A DNA stretch of 64,000 bases from positions 372,001 to 436,000 of the forward strand of contig JAGTJL010000015.1 of assembly GCA_020746875.1 (NCBI GenBank). The letters are read 5' to 3'. Shown one piece after another: positions 25,580-35,605 of this stretch. Position numbers and translations under genes: made by a program. Positions within the stretch are counted from its first letter, which is position 1. Each line of letters opens with the position of its first letter. This stretch comes from Rhexocercosporidium sp. MPI-PUGE-AT-0058. Taxonomy: Eukaryota > Ascomycota > Leotiomycetes > Helotiales. The notes under the pieces are model-generated. The model did not search any database, was not told the DNA's origin, and saw only the letters and a list, made by a program, of their open reading frames with translations.

Positions 25580-26548
25580 ATGTGCAATCAGAGCAATTTT
25601 CAAGGAAATTGCAGGAGATGCACCTGGTTTGGATGAGGGTGGGAGACAATACTAATTGACTAATTTCTACACTTGTCTGATCAATAGTGAGTACTTGTCT
25701 AGACTCTTGCAAAATTATGCGACCGAAGAGCCAATTGCTGCAATCGACGACGATCTGAAAGCAGCATATTTGACTTCAACAGTTTGAACGACAACGAATA
25801 CAAGCAGTATCCGTACACAATGAGATAAGGTCGCAAATTCGGTAGAGAAGTACTGGCGTATCAAAAAGCTGCGTAAAATCCCGAGTGTACTCGGAGCTCG
25901 TACCTCATCAATGCGGTTTTCACAGCAGGGCAAGGCAAGTGAAGGTATTCAGAGCTCTTGGTATTCCCTGCTTTCCCCACACGCGTAACAATCATCCCCC
26001 GCAGTAAGTTTGCTGTAGTAACGCTCGAGTTTCGCTGAACGCTGTGTCCCTCGAGCCTCGCAGAGCAGAGCCTGACTTCTGGACTAGGCAGCCTTTCTGG
26101 GTGGCTTTCAGCCTGCTCGCTGGGTAAATGATGCCCAATGGCACTCGGTAGTTCGCCTTGTTTTGACATTGCAACATAATTGGTAGAAACCATCCACGCC
26201 ACTTGGGAATTCCCACCTGTACGCTCATTCGCTTAGACAGGGAGCGATAACAGTGAGAGATCACATCCAAGAAAGAGTGGCTTACAATCCAACCCTTAAT
26301 TGGTGATTGAGCCAAGTCAGTTCAGTCGAGGTTGGGTGCAAATCTCCAGGGCGCCGCAGCGGCTTACCAAAGTCGAATTCACGCGCGCCTCCACATAAGA
26401 AACCATGCTAGGTTGGGTGGTCAAGTGACAGCTCGTACTTGCGGCTCTTTAAATATGGTGTTCAATACAGAGCACCTCCGTGCAAAATGTGGAGATAGCT
26501 GGCGACTCCTCACGTTTGACGATAGGTCTTCTCTTCCAACCTCGAAAC
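25580..26548. other. Intergenic spacer
   Basis: About 1 kb without a supported gene, upstream of the NACHT locus. Confidence 0.45.
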
Positions 26549-27573
26549 ATGTCGAGCAGAAACCAGAGACGTAGCAACGCCCATCAAAGCACCTACGGAA
26601 GCAACGATCGGACAAAGAGGTCAGACCGGTCGTGGGGTCCAGCAAGTGAAGGCCAATACTACCAATCGCGAATCAATCCGAGAAGTAATTCTCACCCACA
26701 CTGCTTTATACTCTTGCCATCAGGCCAGTATTGACTGTCGACTTATGTTCATTTATAGCAGATGAGCGCGAGTATCAGTATCAACAACCCTCAACTCCTC
26801 CGTCTGAACGCAATGCAATCCCTCGAACTGATATTGCTAGTTTCACATCCACCAGCAGTACTATGGTTGATGATGGAGATTGCTACGACGATGGCAATCA
26901 GGACTTTACATACCAAAGTGCGGATGGGGATTCCTCTACAATAGACAACATCACAGAGACGTCCGGATTGTATTCGGTCGCCTCAAGTGACCCAACCACA
27001 AATGCGCTCGACATATCACCATCAATGAACAGAGACCACAGCCCATTTGATTCAACAAGCCCTTGGTCATCGTCAATGTACAGAGGCCAAAGTGTGTTCC
27101 CTTCAACGAGCTCCTCAAGGGGCCATAGTTTAAACTGTATATATATCTTTCGTCGGCATCTTGAAGGCGTTCGCTAAACATAGCAGCATATTCTACCCAA
27201 ACGAGAACTGATTCATACAGTAATCGGCCTGGTTATATAAGTGATCAAGTCAGCAACACCAATGCCGCTCTCAGCAGTATGAGCATCGCGTCGCCAACGT
27301 TACCAGCTCGTCAGACTACTTTTGGAGGTGCGGAGCATGATGATCTGTCCGGTTCTGTTGAAGATGAGATTATATACAACTACTTCAGAGAAAATGAGAG
27401 TGGGCGTACGCTAGAGAGAAAAAACATTCCAAGTAGGTGGATGATAAGTATGGGATATAACCACCACTGAACCCTCAAGGTTTTCAGTCACGATCTAAGA
27501 AAGAGTTCACAGTTGGCCAGGCGAGTACTCCCTTCCTTTGTCACATTGCGGACAATGCTAAGATCATTCCTAG
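26549..27573 (+). other. Possible 5' exons of the NACHT gene
   Basis: Coding-like pieces lead towards the NACHT exon. An ATG at 26549 opens a Ser/Arg/Tyr-rich frame (MSSRNQRRSNAHQ). It splices cleanly at 26684/26759 into a Ser/Thr/Asp-rich frame to about 27136. A further open frame (27222 to about 27440) contains SGSVEDEIIYNYFRENESG. A short piece at 27488-27520 reads SRSKKEFTVGQ and can join 27574 (IIKVSLTKA) through a GCGAGT...TAG intron. I could not connect the 27136 and 27222 frames without a one-base shift. The start could therefore be degenerate, mis-sequenced or spliced in a way I did not find. The KEFTVGQIIKV string recalls the opening of DUF6590-type fungal domains, but this is weak. 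Confidence 0.3.
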
Positions 27574-27588
27574 ATCATCAAAGTCTCG

Positions 27589-30372
27589 TTGACGAAAGCT
27601 GTATGTGAAAACCATCATCCTCACGGAATAGTCGGTCTGCTTACTGAACCTCTTTTAACTGACTTCTCATTTTCAGGATGCGGAAAGTCGGTTATGGCTC
27701 AGTATCTACGAGAACAATTCACCGATCTCAGACCTCCACTTTTTGCCCACTATTTCTCTCTCAACACAGAGAAACGTTCGGTGGATGCGTTATCTTTCGC
27801 AAAATCGATTGTCGTTCAGATCCTGAGGAAGAGTCTTGAGACTACACTGCCCAGACTTCGGAAAGCTGCGGACGAGATTGCAACATATCTGCAAAAGCTC
27901 GACAACAGTAGCCAGCTCAGATTCGTTACTCTCCGGCCAGTGGTGTGTGGCGCTCTGAAACGGCTTCAGTGGTACACGTTAATTGTTGATGCACTTGACG
28001 AATGTGATGATTTTGGTGAGCCTGTGATGCAAATGATAGATTCTCTTATGGCAGGGCCGCACGCCTTACACGGGCCGAAGATCATCGTTCTCTTGAGAAA
28101 GAGCGACACTCTAACGAGAATATGTGCAAATACTATTGCTATCGCATTTGACGAGAACTCAGTCATGCCAGATATCAAGCGATTCATTGCGGAACGAGTG
28201 CGCCAGTATCCCATATTAAAGACGATTGAGTCCGAGATAATCGGAAAGACGAAGGAGAGCTGTCATGGAAACTTTCTCTGGGTAAGCACGATGATAAGTT
28301 CGCTCCTTGGTCATGCCAAGCATAAACACGCGCGACTAAAGCGACTCGAGAGAATTCCCGATGACTTGATCCAATTCTATGAGCAGCTGGTACACGAGGC
28401 TAGCAGGAATAAGGAGGAATGGGAGTTGAGGCTACGGAGAGAGATTTTTTTACTGCTGTTGAACCCGAAGCGAGCTCTAACTGTCGATGAAGTTGCTATC
28501 GCGTTGCAGTTCCGCGGAACTAAGCGGCAACCAATCGAAAAGAGATTAGAGGATGTTCCCAAAACAATCCAGCGGCTGTGTTGGCCCTTGGTAACCATAA
28601 GAGATGATCGCGTTCTGTTGGTGCATACCTTGGTCGAAGATTTCCTCACGCAACCGCTACCTGACCAAGTGAGCAGAGCGCTTTCGGTGCACATTACTCG
28701 GGCGGAGTCAAACGCAACGCTGGCGAGGAGATGCCTCCAGGTGCTATCTGAGGATCAAAACCGCGACCCAGAACGCATTTCGTACTGGTTATACAAGAAT
28801 CTCTATTATGAGCCCAACCTGCCTAGGGCGCTCGTTCAACTTTCCGAGGATAAAGATGAAGATATTGTGCTTTATGAATATGCAGCAAAGTACTGGACAT
28901 ATCACCTCACGGCAGTCAAAGAACCCACAGCCACTTTGCTTGACATGGCCTCAAGTTTTCTCCACCACTACGAGTTTGTGATGTACAGCGAATATCTCTA
29001 CGATTACAGTTCCCGCGAAATTAGCCCGATCTCGAATGTGCAGGCAAAACTCAGATCTTGGCTGGCTTTACTTCCCCCAGACTCGAAGAAACATCTGACA
29101 CTTGACGACTTCTTCGAGGAACCGTACCGGGAGCTTGCTGAAGCATATGACCAGGGGAATGGGAGCAGCATTCTCAAATATCTATGCCTGTTTCAATTGG
29201 GGAACTTCTATGGTCTGCAGGCAAAGCCCCAGCCGCGATACGAGACACTCAAAGAAGTGGCAGAAGGATTGGAAGCAATTCTGGGAAGGGAAGAGCCTCT
29301 AGTCCTCCGAGCAAAATACATGTTCGCGGCCTGTTTACTTCCTCGACGCGAATTTACGCGAGCCCTGAACTTGGCCCGGACAGTCAGCGAGATACAGAAA
29401 ATAGTGTGTGGGCTTGAGAGGAATGATTACTGGGCAACACTTCAGCTAGTAGCAGTCCTGCAATTCCTCATGACGGATTTCGTTGCAGCCACGTCGACCC
29501 AATCAGAGGTCTCGAAAGGTTTGAGTGGCGTACCTGACGCGAGGCGATTCAATGTTCAGATGAGCGACCTTTTTACAGGCTATATTTACGAAGCTCGGGG
29601 TTTACTGGATGACGCGCTACTGAAGTACTCGATGGTGGAGCGAACCCAGCGAGAAGCTTTGGGGGAAGGGAATCCATCGACGCTCTCTGCGCAGGTTAGC
29701 ATGGGCTCTATATACCGTCAGCAAGGCAATCTGGGCGAAGCGAGGAAGCGTCTGGAGCATGCACTCGCAGGCTGGCAAGTTCTATTCGGGGAGACGAATT
29801 CTGGTGTTGTGGACACCACGATACAATTCATTATATTAGACCGGGAAACGGGAGAGGACTGGTCGCGGGACGCCGCACTGGCCAGGATTGATATTCTCGA
29901 GGGAAATGGAAGTTTGAATGGCGAGTTTCAAAGATACTGCCAGGTAAGGCATTTAGAGGCACTCGTTCTTGTGGATCAAGGCGAATTTGAGGAAGCTCGG
30001 CTCATCCTACAATCTTTGTTGGATGAGCAGGCTCAAAGGGGTAGGGAAGCTAATAATCGCTCTTTGCTCTGGGTGCGTTTGACTCTGGCAACTATCTTGC
30101 GAGAACACGAAAAGAAAGATGAAGTACCTCTGCTCTTCGAGAAATTGGTCACTGCCACTGGTGGTGGGGATGTCAGTCCTAATTACGACCGTCTAGATAC
30201 GCCAAAAGAGTTGGAAATGGCAGAAAGGGCGTTGCGTTTCATTCGCCAACGAGAGCAGAAGAAGGCAGAAGAGCTACTTCGAGAACATGGTCTGCGATGG
30301 GTGAGAGAGGAGGACTTTTGGTTGATTTCGGGGACTCCTTCGGTTGATACGGCCTGGATGAAGGGGCCATGA
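27589..30372 (+). CDS. NACHT-TPR (NLR-like STAND) protein, main exon
   Basis: A long open frame encodes at least 898 residues after the P-loop. GCGKSVMAQYL (27676-27708) is Walker A, LIVDALDECDD (near 27980-28011) is the NACHT Walker B signature, and KIIVLLRKS is the sensor-1 position. LLLLNPKRALTVDEVAIAL resembles the winged-helix part. The C-terminal third holds TPR-type helices, for example TGYIYEARGLLDDALLKYS and GSIYRQQGNLGEARKRLEH. Such STAND proteins work in fungal non-self recognition and cell death. The 5' boundary is unclear. A canonical intron (GTATGT at 27601 to TTTTCAG at 27676) would put TGA at the junction. Reading through keeps the frame but leaves a P-loop lacking its first Gly. 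The listed start is only the open-frame boundary, a TTG codon. The true start lies upstream. The 900-codon intact frame argues for function. Confidence 0.8.
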   Translation: MTKAVCENHHPHGIVGLLTEPLLTDFSFSGCGKSVMAQYLREQFTDLRPPLFAHYFSLNTEKRSVDALSFAKSIVVQILRKSLETTLPRLRKAADEIATYLQKLDNSSQLRFVTLRPVVCGALKRLQWYTLIVDALDECDDFGEPVMQMIDSLMAGPHALHGPKIIVLLRKSDTLTRICANTIAIAFDENSVMPDIKRFIAERVRQYPILKTIESEIIGKTKESCHGNFLWVSTMISSLLGHAKHKHARLKRLERIPDDLIQFYEQLVHEASRNKEEWELRLRREIFLLLLNPKRALTVDEVAIALQFRGTKRQPIEKRLEDVPKTIQRLCWPLVTIRDDRVLLVHTLVEDFLTQPLPDQVSRALSVHITRAESNATLARRCLQVLSEDQNRDPERISYWLYKNLYYEPNLPRALVQLSEDKDEDIVLYEYAAKYWTYHLTAVKEPTATLLDMASSFLHHYEFVMYSEYLYDYSSREISPISNVQAKLRSWLALLPPDSKKHLTLDDFFEEPYRELAEAYDQGNGSSILKYLCLFQLGNFYGLQAKPQPRYETLKEVAEGLEAILGREEPLVLRAKYMFAACLLPRREFTRALNLARTVSEIQKIVCGLERNDYWATLQLVAVLQFLMTDFVAATSTQSEVSKGLSGVPDARRFNVQMSDLFTGYIYEARGLLDDALLKYSMVERTQREALGEGNPSTLSAQVSMGSIYRQQGNLGEARKRLEHALAGWQVLFGETNSGVVDTTIQFIILDRETGEDWSRDAALARIDILEGNGSLNGEFQRYCQVRHLEALVLVDQGEFEEARLILQSLLDEQAQRGREANNRSLLWVRLTLATILREHEKKDEVPLLFEKLVTATGGGDVSPNYDRLDTPKELEMAERALRFIRQREQKKAEELLREHGLRWVREEDFWLISGTPSVDTAWMKGP

Positions 30373-30438
30373 TCGTTTCCGAGAATTGGCTTCTGTTACT
30401 GGGAGGGCTGGAGTGCTGGCTGGATCTCATACAACTTA

Positions 30439-31733
30439 CGAGCCCACCAGCACGGGTCCGTGCGCTTCAGGCTATTCACTTATAACAACATTAATTCTAT
30501 ATAGATTAAAAATATTTAATTAGGGGTAGACCACCCGTGGCGCTGCATAAGTACATTAACTTAATACTCCTGCTTTAAAATCAACTAATTAATTCAATCC
30601 TAAGGTATAGCCTCCCACTCTTTAGTTATAGCTTAGCGCATCTCCTTAACCGTCGTAGGCTAGTGTTAACGTCTATGTAAAGCTTGCTTTATTCGACGCC
30701 AACACTTCTCAATTAGGTTTATATCTAGTGAAGTAAAAGGATGAGGCATAAGAATAATCCTATGCTTTATACGGAACTTAGCACAGTAATTCGTTGTAGA
30801 TTTGTGCCCGTGAGCTATATTACCATCTTTTATAAATAACGGCTTTATAGAAGGGCGAAGGGTATAAGTAACTAAGGCAAAGGCCTCTAAGATCGATTAT
30901 ATAAACGGTTTTAATAATTAATAAAGGTAATCTCGTTGTAAAAAAGCTCCCTTCTTCTTATGGCTGTCGATGAAAACAAGCCTCGATTTGTACCTATAAC
31001 CAATTGCTCCCCACGTATTAACAGGAGTTGTATAACCTCGATGGAATTGATGTTGAATATAAGTATCACAAAACCGTTCCGACTGGCTATAATTAATGTT
31101 CCTCGTAACTCTCTCTTTGCTCGTACGGCCACCGATTAAGAAGGTAACTTCGTCGGACCAAAGGATCTTTAGCCACTCGATTGTCCAAAAGATATAAGCA
31201 ATTGCCCACAAATATCGAGCCTTTACTTGTGCTATTGTCAAGTACGGCTTTTGGCAAGCTACGCAGCGATAGTAGCCTCTTTAGTGCATTCTGCGTCGAA
31301 GGGTGTCCACCGAGCATGCGAGCCCTAGCTCTTCTCGCACTTTCCACTAGTTTATTATACGAGTCTCCTATCTCTCCGTACAATATATAATAACCTCGTC
31401 GACCTCTTGATTAGAGAGAAGGAATGCAGGCCCTCTGCGACTTGGGCGGACTCGTTCTGGAGCTACGTAGCTAAGAATCTTGCGAATGGTACTTTCACTA
31501 AGAGGCTCGCCAAAGGAATTGCGGTATCGTAGCTGCAATACGCAAACAGAGACCTTTCCAAACCAGTGTAACTGGCGCATAGCCTCCTTATGCTTAGTCG
31601 CAATCTCGTAGCCTTTATCGTGCTTCCAATCGTCGAGTGGGGGAGTTGATGGAGCCATAATTAGTAATTTAAGGGTAGAATTAGTTGTGCAGGTGAAGAG
31701 CCTGAAGCGCACAGACCCATGCTGGTGGGCTCG
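30439..31733 (-). mobile_element. Degenerate Tc1/mariner-type DNA transposon (about 1.3 kb)
   Basis: Terminal inverted repeats of about 40 bp (30439-30478 and 31694-31733, beginning CGAGCCCACCAGCA) match except for three positions, two of them C/T. Both ends are flanked by TTA, which contains the TA expected for this superfamily. The internal sequence is AT-rich and encodes a broken transposase. The left flank is only 66 bp from the stop codon of the NACHT gene. Size, repeats and transposase all fit a complete but dead element. Confidence 0.88.
30590..31658 (-). pseudogene. Mariner transposase pseudogene, C-to-T damaged
   Basis: On the minus strand the frame opens at 31658 (MAPSTPPLDDWKHDKGYE) with a helix-turn-helix-like N-terminus. 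It then breaks into pieces in different frames. The catalytic core is still readable: ILWSDEVTFLIGG holds the first Asp, IKDGNIAHGHKS the second, and LDINLIEKCWRRIK the terminal Glu, about 38 residues after the second Asp. TAG and TAA codons interrupt the C-terminus at places where CAG/CAA (Gln) would fit, the expected result of repeat-induced point mutation. There are at least one frameshift and several stops, so it cannot make an active enzyme. Confidence 0.85.
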
Positions 31734-31764
31734 TTAAGCAATACCTAAGCCCATTTTTCAGACC

Positions 31765-31795
31765 GAGATAAATTGCAGAGATAAATTGCAGAGAT
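31765..31795. repeat. 13-bp tandem repeat
   Basis: Two perfect copies of GAGATAAATTGCA and the start of a third lie just outside the right end of the mariner relic. Confidence 0.8.
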
Positions 31796-31894
31796 ATATT
31801 CCCGATCCGAAGGTAGCGTCTCATTGTTTGCATCTGCCTTTTTTCCTCCTCCCCGAACGCATCAATGCGGCTTCTTGCCATCCCATCCAGTAGT

Positions 31895-33070
31895 CTAGAA
31901 CAAAGTCAAAGCCAACTCGCTCTCCGTCAACAGCCACAGGTATTTCCACCAAGAGACAGCGCCCACAACAAGTAGAATGTAATAAGCAATCGTCCAAACA
32001 ACACTCAACTTCCCATCATTGTCTCTCCCCATCGCATCCTCACTCCTCTTCCCCTCCCCAAGACCCCTCTCCACCACAGCCGACTCCCCCGCCGTAACCC
32101 TCCCCCAAAACCGCGGTAAGCCCATCCAATTGCAGAACGCGTGCACGAGAATAACACCCAGCAAGCTCCCAGTCCTCATATACAAGAATGTAACATATCC
32201 TCCGAACAGCGTGGTGTACGAGAGCTGTGATACCGTGCGCATGATAGCGTCAATGATGGGAGTGTCGGGGTGCGTGATGCGGAATTCGTAAAAGTGGTGG
32301 ATGTGCGCTAGGCCGAAGATGATGGGCGTCAGGAAGATTATCGTCGTGTTAGATGTTCGTGCGAGGAGGAGGAGGGGTACGGAGGCGGAGCGGAAGAGGA
32401 CTTCTTCTGTGATTGGACCCTGTATATTGATATCAGTCAGAAGATATCCTTTTCCAGAGTCGTTCTAGAGTTGGAATCTGGGAGACTTACAGCAATGAAA
32501 TTGCGCCATCCTATCCACCCACTAATGGCAGTATTCAGACCTCGCAGACGAATCCAATCCCGCCATCGTCCTTCAGCAATCCCCCCTTCGAAAAGGGGTC
32601 CTAGGAAAAGGACGGCTGTGAGTCCAACGCTCTTCAATGCTTCCAGTATGCCTATTGGAAACCATCCCATGTGGTGTATGCTCTTGATTGGACTACCATT
32701 CTCTACTGACGAGAGCAAGACGAATGTGAAGATGGAGCAGATGATGCAGGAGGTGGTGACGGAGCGGATCCGGCCACGGATAACGGATGGCGCATCGCGG
32801 GAGAGGTTTGGGGAGGGGCGCGTGGTGGAGGAGAGGTAGAAGGGTGCGACGTAGATGACGGTATATGCGATCTAGAGTTCATCAGTTGAGTTCTCGTTCT
32901 TCTACCATGGGAGACTGACTAGTAAGGCTACCGCAGTGGTAGTGGTTACGGGTGGTATTTCAGGCTCTGCTCCTCATCAGCGTTTGCCTAGCAGATACTC
33001 TGCTAGTTGACCGACCCTTCTGCCCAGTGTAATATGCCTTCAGACGAGAGTAGATGCCGACTGGGGCCAT
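31895..33070 (-). CDS. RCE1: CAAX prenyl protease 2 (RCE1)
   Basis: Four exons (33070-33016, 32966-32920, 32871-32491, 32419-31895) give 335 residues and close in frame. The CPBP-family catalytic signature is present: GPITEEVLFRS (Glu 166/167), FGLAHIHH (His 200) and, later, HAFCNWMG. Several hydrophobic helices place it in the ER membrane. Rce1 cleaves the -AAX tripeptide from farnesylated or geranylgeranylated proteins such as Ras and a-factor-type pheromones after prenylation. The first two exons are tiny (55 and 47 nt). The N-terminus reads MAPVGIYSRLKAYYTGQK and joins to EPEIPPVTTTTAVALL. The first donor (GTCGGT) is weak but is the only in-frame solution. Confidence 0.92.
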
Positions 33071-34739
33071 CCTGATCGCTGGTTGTGATGTTCAATAGAG
33101 AGGCATTGGTGGAGAGCGAGGCTATGGAGACAGCTGTCCTTGTTTGCTTGGCTGAGGAATGAAGCCAGGGACAAGTGGAATGTCACTCAATATTGCACTT
33201 CGGGCCGCAGAAAGAGGCTCGGAGGTGCTTTTTGCGAGTTGGCCTTTGTTACCTTAGCCGCTTGTTGAACGCTTAATATATCTGTTTTTACTTTACCTCC
33301 CTTGGCCATATACAGGACAACGGATTAAAGTTCTCGGCTCGGCAATCCAGTCGATATCGCTTCGAGCCGGATCATCGTGAGATCGAACTCTTCACTCCGC
33401 ACAACTCTCACCTCCACCATATCTTAATGGCACTTGAAGAAGCATCTTGCTATCAGCCGGGTACAAGACTAACACTACCAAGGATGCCAGTATTAATATC
33501 CATTCCTAATTAAGAGAGATTTGTTCTGTTTCGAGATGGGGAACGCATGAATGTGCATATTTAGCCCCAGCCATCCAGATGGCATTCGAAGGTTATCAGC
33601 GCATAGACTGCAGAGGGAACCCAATCATCACGATAAGGATCTGGGGGGATGTGCCTGCTTCCATTCATTTGACAGAACTTTACAATACTCGGCCAACATT
33701 GCATTTGCTCGACGTGGCAGCTATGGCCGGCATATAGCCAACAGAATGCCGACTTTTGGCGCTGGGATGCGGCTTTGCATCTCATCAGGAAGTACAGTCG
33801 TATCCAACGCTTCTCAAACGCTTCACACATGAAAGGAAAAGTCACAGTTGCGGTTGACCTCGATAAGGCTGACCTTCTGCCTCACATTGTCTCACTTCCA
33901 AGGTCGTCACCCTGGGTCTCGTGATAGGTTACATCACGGAGGTGGCTGATTTCCCCCCTTATCCCCCCCTTACCTATACTCGCTACCCCTGAATGGAAGC
34001 TCGGCTCTCGCTTGCCAAATGAAGTCATCATGAGCTCCACTACAACGCGTCGACGCGTCCAGCAAAGATGACATGACCAGGTTTCGTTGCATGTGCATCT
34101 GCACCATAGCCACCAATTGTTCGGCTGCAGGCAGGCAGAGAGAAAAAGAAGAAAACGAAAAGGCGGAGATTAAACTGGCCCCAAAAAAAAGTCCATTCCA
34201 TATGCACCAGCTGGGGAACACGAACCCCAACGCAAAAGGGGTTGCGGAACAGTGCACCTATGGCTGAGGGACACGAGGGGTTGGTGGATAGGGAGAATAG
34301 GAGTGGAGAGTGAATGGAGAGTGAATTGACCGGTGGATTTCTGGTATGATAGATCACCCATATCAGAGGTACTTGGTATTTCTAATCGCAATCCTTATCG
34401 CCAATCAATGAATGGCATTCCGCGGCTACAAGTGCATGAGGAATTCAGGTCCATCCTTACACCAGGACAATAACACTTTTGCTGTTAACCATACTTTCTC
34501 TTCTTTCCTCACAAAGTCCTAAGAAAAGACATCATCTCGTAATCTCAAAGCTCCAAATTTTTCTAGTACAGTAGTACCGTATAGTACAGTACACCGACTT
34601 TAGCCCCTCCACACCTGCCGGCTGCACCAGCCAACAGACGCGATGCACAAGGGCGGATCTCATCGTTGGCGCTGGATTCGCGATGCAGCTAACCAGCCAG
34701 TTCTCTCCTTGCCAGTCAAACCCCCCCAGCTCTCTCCAT

Positions 34740-34776
<37 letters not shown>

Positions 34777-35605
34777 GTTTCCTTTCCCCCGTCCCTGATT
34801 TTCCTCCTGGAGACCTGCAGAAACGCACGCCCTGGTCGAGATGCCGCTTTCTATCGAATGGTTTGCCCGCCACTGCAGCTGGTGCATAAAACTATCCCCA
34901 GCCATCCAATGGCGGAATCCGGTTTGGCCAGAGGCTGAACTACGACGGCGCGCTCGATCGGGAGCTGCAGCACCAAGTGGGCAAGGCTCAAGGCTCATCT
35001 CGAAATTACTCCCATCCATCCAGATATGTCGCCGCCGACAAGCTTGAGATTCCAGACTTCCTTTCTTTTTCTTCCTCTGTCGCTCGCCCGCTCTCTCTAT
35101 TGCGCTCCCTCTCTCTCATATCCTTCCTTCCTTCCTCTACGTCGAGCTTATCCGCCAGACCCTCTCCCACTCACGCTCATTCCTGGGACTTTTGGTTACT
35201 TTTGTTTTCTTGTTCGGTACTCCTCACGCGCTTCCACGACGATATGACATATAATTCATAATAACCGACTCCTTCAATACCCAGACACCACTGCTATTTC
35301 GCGACCCCCATTCCCCGTCCATACTCACTCGTATCGTATCATACCTCATAGGCATACAGTATCTCCCCTCATTGCACTCACTGGCTGTCCTGAAAGCCCG
35401 CCGGAAGACACAGGAGGACGAACTCACTCAACGTATATCTATCTATCGCTCGCCTCGGACACGACCCCATCAAATTTGAGTGTCTCAATGCTCTCGTTAT
35501 GAACGCTCATGGGCTTGCTGGCAGCCGGACGACGATTCAATCGATTATTGGATTGGGTATCGATATTGAAATCGGAACTGGACGTGGAGCGAGAAATACG
35601 AACTC
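33071..35605. other. 2.5 kb divergent spacer RCE1 / Ser-rich gene
   Basis: No supported gene. It includes an (AC)15 microsatellite and a long CT-rich tract from about 35060 to 35260, which is likely the leader of the Ser-rich gene. Confidence 0.45.
34746..34775. repeat. (AC)15 microsatellite
   Basis: Thirty bases of uninterrupted AC dinucleotide in the spacer upstream of the Ser-rich gene. Confidence 0.95.

Noticed and set aside
24932..25603. 223-codon open frame on the minus strand
   Set aside because: It lies opposite the coding sequence of the GPI protein and mirrors its low-complexity Ser/Thr/Gly codons. It has no motif.
23965..32000. Idea that the GPI protein, NLR-like gene and RCE1 form one functional cluster
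   Set aside because: They differ in orientation and spacing, have separate promoters, and no known pathway links them. The RCE1 location is likely coincidental.
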